Shown: piece by piece, positions 58,127-64,000 of the stretch | Layout of the letters: every line of letters starts with the position of its first letter | How positions within the stretch are numbered: the first letter of the stretch is position 1 | NCBI RefSeq assembly: GCF_022965805.1 | Contig: NC_133110.1 | Span: 32,948,790-33,012,789 of the forward strand | Reading direction: 5' to 3' | Length of the DNA stretch: 64,000 nt | DNA from: Primulina eburnea | Taxonomy: Eukaryota > Streptophyta > Magnoliopsida > Lamiales > Gesneriaceae | Position numbers and translations under genes: made by a program | Notes under the pieces: model-generated | The model's database searches: none | Seen by the model: only the letters and a program-made list of their open reading frames with translations | Told to the model about the DNA's origin: nothing

Positions 58127-59401
58127 CTAAAACATCAACAGGTTCACTGAACATTGTACAACAAAATTTTCAAGCAATAGCCGAGTAAGTAAGTAGAACA
58201 ACACACCTAGCAAGACAGACACCGGAAGTGCCGGTAGAACCTTCTCATACAGTGCAAGGAGCAACAAGGTTATGCCAAGACCAGCAATTATTGCAAGGTA
58301 ACATGCATACACCGTCATGAAGTCATACATAGCAGCTCTACCAACTAAAACACTGTAAAAGATGAAGTCACCTAACCCAAGCTTGATCGCACCTGAGGAT
58401 GCCAGGCCGATCCCTTCGAGCATAAGGTTCTCACTTGGAGCTCCGTCTTCTGGTGAATTTAATCGGACACTTATTTGATGCTGAATAAGAGGAGCAACAA
58501 GTTCAGAATCCACGCTGGGAAACCGACCTTCTTCAGCATCAATGGTATTCCTCTCGTTTTCGCTACTTCCAACCGATAAACATGCCCCTGGGGTAGGGAT
58601 TTGATTGGAGTTAAGCCCTCGATTTTCACCCGAACCACCCCTTCCCTCTCTCCATAACCTTCTCTGTGGCACACCACCAATCGAGCCAGAATTGCTACTG
58701 ATAACCGGTCGGGCCTCGTAGACTAAAGCTGGAATTTCTTCATCTCTTGATATAGCTAGCTCTACTAAGAGCCTCAAAGGTCCACCAGGCAGCAAAACGG
58801 CGGCCAGATCATATAATGCCATGGCAACTAAAAGCACCCAAGTGGTCCATTCGGGTAAAAGGGTGAACCAATAAGCAACCAGCATCCCAATGACAACCAA
58901 ATAAGTTTGTGTAACAAATATAGCCATTTTCGACATAAACACAGCCAGGACACCAACAACAGTGAAATTAAACAAAACGACACAAAACGTAATACAATCA
59001 ACCGGAAAGCTGAAATCTTGGATCAAAAAAAGAGCAATCTCCCCGCCCAAGAACCCCAAAACTAGAAAAGCAGAGAAACCCATGTAGTATTTCAAGAACT
59101 TGGTGCATCTGAAATAGAAAAGCAGCACTAACAGGAAAGTGACCACTGTCACCATGGCAACAAAAACAAGGGAATTCAAAAGGGCTCCCTTGAATTTGTC
59201 CCATATGGAATCTGAGTTGGTTTCAGAGTAGGCCACAGTAGCCATCGATGTGATCGATAAGCCATTAGAAGAGGAATCCGTGTTGAGTAAAGAAACAAGA
59301 ATCACCACCAAAATCATGCATATCGAGACTGGAGTTACGATTCTGACGATTTCTTCGCCGAGAGTTTCCAGAATGCTTCTGCGTCTTAGATTCCGATCCA
59401 T
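58127..59401 (-). CDS. PSN: Presenilin, aspartyl intramembrane protease, intronless
   Basis: One frame of 424 residues, typical of plant presenilins. Presenilin is the catalytic subunit of the gamma-secretase-type complex in endomembranes. Both catalytic aspartates are present: YD in a helix (ALYDLAAVLLP, Asp198) and GLGD (LGLGDFIFYS, Asp345). The PALP motif is at 390-393. About nine hydrophobic segments are visible: 22-39, 75-97, 104-127, 134-155, 159-180, 186-204, 343-360, 365-385 and 393-410. The hydrophilic loop 215-335 carries Arg/Gly/Ser and Glu-rich stretches, the site of processing in animals. Start chosen at MDRNLRRRSILETLGEEI, the usual N-terminus. Stop near 58127. Intact. Confidence 0.96.
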   Translation of the reverse strand: MDRNLRRRSILETLGEEIVRIVTPVSICMILVVILVSLLNTDSSSNGLSITSMATVAYSETNSDSIWDKFKGALLNSLVFVAMVTVVTFLLVLLFYFRCTKFLKYYMGFSAFLVLGFLGGEIALFLIQDFSFPVDCITFCVVLFNFTVVGVLAVFMSKMAIFVTQTYLVVIGMLVAYWFTLLPEWTTWVLLVAMALYDLAAVLLPGGPLRLLVELAISRDEEIPALVYEARPVISSNSGSIGGVPQRRLWREGRGGSGENRGLNSNQIPTPGACLSVGSSENERNTIDAEEGRFPSVDSELVAPLIQHQISVRLNSPEDGAPSENLMLEGIGLASSGAIKLGLGDFIFYSVLVGRAAMYDFMTVYACYLAIIAGLGITLLLLALYEKVLPALPVSVLLGVLFYLLTRLLLENFVVQCSVNLLMF

Positions 59402-60043
59402 TGCAGTGTTGGATCTTGGGTTCGACGGCTCAAAGTATGGGGAGAAATTCCTCCCTCATTTAAATGGGATCCACAACATAATAAAAATCTTATTACTTTT
59501 TCTTTTTTATTATATGTCATCACAGACATCATTACAATTTAACGATACCAAAATATTAAATATTTTTGATAATTAATGACGAAATTATTCTAAAATTGCA
59601 GGGATTGTTTTATGAACACAAGATAATAAAACTCTGAGTCTTTTTAATAATTGAATTAAAATGTTAGCTGTGATGTAGGAATATATTAATATCTAATCTT
59701 ATAACTATAATACTCCTAGTTCTTGTTTAATGTAAACTAATTATTCTGCACAAGCGATGTATGTGTGTATAATTTTTTTTATTATTATCGTTGGACTAAA
59801 GTGAAATTTGACAAATTATGGAGAGACTAAATTGATGTTTGAATTGTTGAAATAAAAAAAATGAAAATAAAAGTGTGCGTTGAAATTAAAAACAAAAGTG
59901 TAATATTAATATCATATAAGATTAAAATTGAAAAAAAAAAGTTAGTATTCTTTCTAGGTGGTTAATATGATGTTCTCAATTTTAATAAAATAGAATAGAT
60001 ATAAATAGTAATTAATGAATCTTTCTTTGTAATATGATCAAAC
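59402..60043. other. Presenilin promoter region and AT-rich intergenic DNA
   Basis: The first ~100 bp left of the ATG on the minus strand is leader. Further out the sequence is very AT-rich with no ORF or repeat recognised. Confidence 0.5.
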
Positions 60044-60321
60044 TGTTGAAAAATATATTTAAAATGTGTGTATTGAATATTTGAATGTTGAATATTTGAA
60101 TGTTGAAAATAAGAGTTGTAAATATTGAAAATTAGTGTGTGATGATGTAGGTAATGATGTATTTTATTTTTGGATTATTTGTAAAGATTTCCTATAAATA
60201 GATCTCTCATTTGTGAAGAAAATCACAATTGAGTAGAGAGAAAAATATTATAAAGTGTGTAGTTTGGTAAATTTTGAGAGTTTGAGATTTTTACTTTTTA
60301 CCATAAATTTTTACTTTTTCA
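60044..60321 (+). repeat. 5' LTR of the right-edge Copia element, about 278 bp
   Basis: Starts tgttgaaaa and ends ctttttca, directly before the primer-site-like sequence. TATA box cctataaatag is at about 60189-60199. Ends rest on one copy. Confidence 0.65.
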
Positions 60322-60759
60322 AAACACGTTATCAGCACGAAGCTCTAAAAGTCCTATATACTTTTCCAAGCTCCAAAGAGAAGAAAAAGGTAACAAAAGT
60401 AATTATATTTATTTTACTATTATTTATTTATTGTGTATTTATTTAATATGCAATATAATGTTATTATTAGAAATAATAAAAATAAATTTTTCATAAACTT
60501 GTTATAAATCCTGGGAGGATGTTAAGACGACATCCCACACTCCCGGTAAGGGATACGACAAGTATAAAACCCTATAAGGTTTTTAAACAAAATAAATTAT
60601 GACACTCATTATAATATTATGATATGATATACATAATTATTGTAAGGCCCGAGAATTTAATTACCGTAATCTTAGATTAATCTGGGATGATTTCTTGATT
60701 TATTGAAGTGATTATAGACGGAACGGAGTGGACCGGGAAAGACGAAAACAGACACGGAA

Positions 60760-61065
60760 TATATGTGCGAGGGTGTGCATTTGCGCACATGCGCGGCGTG
60801 TAAGCGCGCACATGCGCGGATTGTCCAGAACCTCTTGCGCATCTGCGCGAGACAGGGCGTGCATATGCGCGAGGTAGGTGAAATGCCGAGGAAGAACTCC
60901 AGAGAGCTCGGCGCATATGCGCGACGTAGATGGCGCACATGCGCGTGAAGGGCAGGAGGTTTGGCGCATATGCGCGAGATTGACGGCGCATATGCGCGAG
61001 AAGAAAGAATGCCGGGCCGAACCTTCGGCGCATATGTGCGGTGCTGAGCGCGCATATGCGCCAGT
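60760..61065. repeat. Array of GCGCATATGCGC-type palindromes
   Basis: About ten copies of gcgcatatgcgc or the variants gcgcacatgcgc and gcgcatctgcgc, spaced roughly 18-50 bp apart. Reading frames across it on either strand are chance products of the repeat. Confidence 0.9.
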
Positions 61066-61839
61066 CATGCAGAATGAAAAGGAGCCACTTGGCTTGTTGC
61101 ATGTTACGTGTATGTACATATATATATATACACAACCGAGATTCTTCAGAAAAAGAGAAAGAAAACGAAGGCTTGAGGAAAGAATTGCTTTCAATTTTAG
61201 ATTTTGATTTACGATCAATCCGGCCGTCCGATTTTGAATCCGACTTCGGTATTGAGTTCCTATCGACGTAGGCTACAACTGGACGTAAGTTTTGCTACGT
61301 TTTTATATGTTTTGAAAATATGGTATTGTCAGAATCTGATATGATTCATATATGATGTTCTTGGTATGTTAGACATCGTATAATCGAAATCGGATTGAGG
61401 AACAAATACCATATGAAATTGTTATGAATTTCGGAGTTGATTTGATATCAGAATTGTGTTATTATCGATTATGAGACGTGAGAATTAATATCTGATTGAT
61501 ATGGTATTGCTGGGTATATTGAGATTATACCGTTATGCCGTCAATATTGAATTAGATTGAGTATTGTGCAGAACATATTGAATTGGAGTAATGTATTGAT
61601 ATTATACTCCTCGATATTGTCATGTCAGATTGAGTATTGACAGGCTTTGAGTTCGAGACTTCGACAGAGTCAGAGTATCAGAAAGAAAGGTATAAATTAA
61701 TGTTGAGTTGGGATTGCACAACTCGAGTGAGGTTTGACTCGAGTCTCCCTAAATCACATACTTTCAATTATTGCATTGATATTTGCAATTGATGAGATTT
61801 ATGATTGTAGTCTATTGATTTATAGCCACTGCATGTAAT

Positions 61840-62115
61840 GACTGCTGATTCGCTAGTCATCGATTGATTTGCTTAGATACTGAATGCATGTATTGATTAC
61901 TGAGTCGTTGAGTCATATGCTGATTCGCCTAGTCACCGGCTGATTCGTCTGGTTATGGGCTGATTCGCCTAGTCACCGGCTGATTCGTCTGGTTATTGAC
62001 TGATTCGTCTAAACTTCAGCTGATTCGCTTAATTACAGGCTGATTCGTTTGGTTATTGGCTGATTCACCTAATTCTTGACTGATTCGTCAATTCTGCGGC
62101 TGATTCGCCCAGACA
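61840..62115 (+). repeat. Tandem array of about 20-bp CTGATTCGTCTGGTTATTG-like units
   Basis: Roughly a dozen imperfect units with gctgattcgcctagtcaccg and related forms. Lies in the solo LTR. Confidence 0.85.
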
Positions 62116-62974
62116 TTGATATATGAATTATATCGATGCCGTTTAGGGATTGATTCATTCCTATCGACTGAGATTCGATATAATTAACTATATCCAGACA
62201 TCGGGATCCCTAGGTTAGAGTTGAGTCGAGTCTGAGACGACGTGTCGGTTGAGTTGAGTCTGATACGCCATGTTGATTTACATTGGTTATATCATTCATG
62301 TTTATTGAATGCTTGATATTGATTTATGTTTCTGATATGAGACATGTTATGAATAATTCTTATATGCTTTCGTATATGATTTTGTATGATTGCATGTATA
62401 CATTGTTTATACTGGGATATTTATATCTCACCGGAGTTATCCGGCTGTTGTCTTGTTTTGTATGTGTGCATGACAACAGGTGGGGCTGGATCATGGTCAA
62501 GAAGAGGATGAGAGAAGATTAGATAGCGTGGAGATCCGGGCTTCGAAGCAACATAGGATTCAGCACTGATATGTAGTTGAACCTAGTTGAATTCTTGTAA
62601 ATAACACAAGATTTGCATGTTCATGTTTAATATGTAATTTGAGTAAATTACATTACGTTTCCGCTTTGTATTTTAAAAAAAAATTTAGACCCTGTTTGAT
62701 AATTGATTAATTAGTCCCAATCATGATTAAGAACTGGATTAGCGTCCGGGTCCCCACAATTATTTAAACATATCTAATATTATATATACCATATTATTAC
62801 CATAAAATTATACAAATACATATCTTTATTTTTTGGTACACCAACGGTCATAAATGGTAAAAAACGGCTAGTTTTTGCCCTATAAATATGATCTCACAAA
62901 CACATTCAATCACTCCAACTTTCTCTTCTTCTCTAAAAATTATTCATCATCAAAATTTTCGAAGAAAAAAGAAG

Positions 62975-63130
62975 ATGGCTTTCTCAAGGATATTTTTAAT
63001 TATTTTGGTTATCATACTCACGAGTCTTGTATTTATCGGAGAATATCCTCCTCGTGCGTTTTCTTTATTTTTACAAATACTTGTCCTTGTTGTTTATCCG
63101 TTACTTTGTATTGCAATATTTATTAACTAA
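62975..63130 (+). CDS. Small hydrophobic ORF in the Copia leader, 51 residues
   Basis: ATG 62975 in a good context (gaagATGgc) encodes MAFSRIFLIILVIILTSLVF, a short polar turn (IGEYPPRAF), then a second hydrophobic stretch (SLFLQILVLVVYPLLCIAIF) ending IN. Two membrane helices or a signal anchor are likely. A TATA-like cctataaatatg at about 62879-62890 and a leader-like stretch precede it. No known family recognised. It may be skipped by splicing, see findings. Confidence 0.5.
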   Translation: MAFSRIFLIILVIILTSLVFIGEYPPRAFSLFLQILVLVVYPLLCIAIFIN

Positions 63131-63162
63131 TAAAATGCATCGTAATTTTTTTTAGTACCACC

Positions 63163-64000
63163 ATGTCAAATTTAACAAAGCTCGAATTTGTTGCGCTCGA
63201 CATCACGGGAAATAATTATATGCCATGGACTCTCGATGTAGAAATGCATCTTGAGTCATTGGGTCTAAGCGAGATTATTAAAGAAAATGGCATATGTACA
63301 TCACAAGAAAAGGCAAGAGCCATGATATTTTTGCGTCGACATCTCGACGAGGGATTAAAATGTGAATATCTGACTGAAAAAAATCCCATGGCTTTGTGGA
63401 AAGGATTGAAAGAAAGATTTGAACATATAAGGGAAGTTATACTTCCGACCGCCCGTGATGAATGGAATATGTTAAGATTCCAAGATTTTAAGAAAGTCAG
63501 TGATTATAATTCAGCGATGTATCGAATAATCTCGCAGCTAAAATTTTGTGGACATGAGGTCACAGAATCTGAGATGCTTGAAAAAACATTTTTCACGTTT
63601 CATGCATCAAATATTACTCTACAGCAACAATATAGAGTACGTGGATTTGCGAGATATTCTGAGCTCATCGCCTGTCTTCTTGTGACGGAAAAAAAAACGA
63701 GCTATTAATGAGAAATCATTAGTCCCGGCCCACTGGATCAACATCATTTCCAGAAGTAAATGCTGTAAGTAAAAATGAATTTAAACCTCGGAACCAAAAT
63801 CAAATTCAAAGACAAGATTTTGGTCGAGGTCGAGGTCGAGGTCGAGGTCGTGGACGTGGAATTGGCCGTGGTCGTGGTCGAGGCCGTGGTTTTGAAAACA
63901 ATAGAGATAGTTATTTTTATAACTCATCTCAAAAGAGCGTCCCAAACCATCCACAGAAAAGGCATCATGAGAATACAAGTGTTAATGAGAATCACTCAAA
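63163..64000 (+). pseudogene. Copia gag (UBN2-type) with Arg-Gly repeat tail, interrupted
   Basis: MSNLTKLEFVALDITGNNY, then MPWTLDVEMHLESLGLSEII, LRRHLDEGLKCEYLTEKNP and MLEKTFFTFHASNITLQQQY show a UBN2-type Copia gag. At an A-run near 63690 the frame shifts; the other frame goes on with NELLMRNH, a TAG at about 63720, then TSFPEVNAVSKNEF. A run of RG repeats (GRGRGRGRGRGRGIGRGRG) follows at about 63825-63895, then polar sequence to the window edge. The RG tail would bind RNA. Confidence 0.82.

Larger units (their letters stand above)
60641..62758 (+). mobile_element. Solo Gypsy-type LTR, 2118 bp, with target duplication
   Basis: Starts tgtaaggccc and ends ggtccccaca. The 5-bp duplication attat is at 60636-60640 and 62759-62763. 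No internal region. It carries a palindrome array and a 20-bp tandem array, described separately. The length and ends resemble chromovirus LTRs. Confidence 0.9.
60044..64000 (+). mobile_element. Copia LTR retrotransposon, 5' part (cut by window edge), with nested solo LTR
   Basis: A short LTR (60044-60321), a primer-site-like acacgttatcagcacga (60324-60340) and a gag ORF at 63163 are in order on the plus strand. A solo LTR (60641-62758) is inserted between them. pol lies beyond the window. The gag has stops, so the copy is inactive. Confidence 0.82.

Noticed and set aside
60760..61065. CRISPR-like array of short repeats and spacers
   Set aside because: Repeat is 12 bp, palindromic, irregularly spaced, in a plant LTR with target duplication; no cas genes.
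60672..61218. Several long overlapping ORFs on both strands
   Set aside because: Produced by the GCGCATATGCGC palindromes, which read as Arg/Ala/His/Met in all frames.

Overview
This is a window of nuclear DNA from a flowering plant. Genes have GT-AG introns, intergenic DNA is AT-rich, and LTR retrotransposons are nested several deep. A plastid-type phosphoserine phosphatase, a plant mitochondrial-type glycine-rich RNA-binding protein, a presenilin and an EXO70 relic place it in the plants. Element styles suggest an asterid eudicot (Lamiales-like), which is an inference with low confidence.

Layout. 1-5013: minus-strand Ty3/Gypsy element (gag, protease, RT, RNase H, start of integrase) with its 5' LTR. 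5014-15573: plus-strand CACTA (En/Spm) transposon, left end missing, with a TNP2-type transposase relic, a second gene ending in a Ulp1-like protease domain, and a clear 3' terminus. Its middle (7374-10393) holds an old SIRE-like LTR, into which a second LTR of the same family inserted in the opposite orientation (TSD cactt). 15574-17030: remnants of a Copia element that the CACTA element appears to have hit. 17100-20900: intact phosphoserine phosphatase, seven coding exons. 21730-23760: intact RRM plus glycine-rich protein on the minus strand. 24927-29257: minus-strand chromovirus 3' half with a 2.2-kb LTR. 29258-31235: two LTR fragments.

33309-57607: an EXO70-like pseudogene, cut in the middle of its coding sequence by a 23-kb minus-strand Copia element (33944-57021, TSD aagtg). 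The 3' LTR of that element was itself hit by a 13.3-kb plus-strand SIRE-like Copia element (34251-47505, TSD acttt). The third open reading frame of the SIRE-like element was in turn hit by the 3' part of a related element in reverse. 58127-59401: intact intronless presenilin on the minus strand. 60044-64000: plus-strand Copia element running off the window; its leader holds a solo LTR (60641-62758, TSD attat) and a small two-helix ORF.

Host genes that look functional are only three: phosphoserine phosphatase, the RRM protein and presenilin. All other coding signals belong to mobile elements or relics. The most interesting structure is in the SIRE-like element: downstream of pol it carries two divergent accessory ORFs with promoter-like motifs (G-box, TATA) between or near them.
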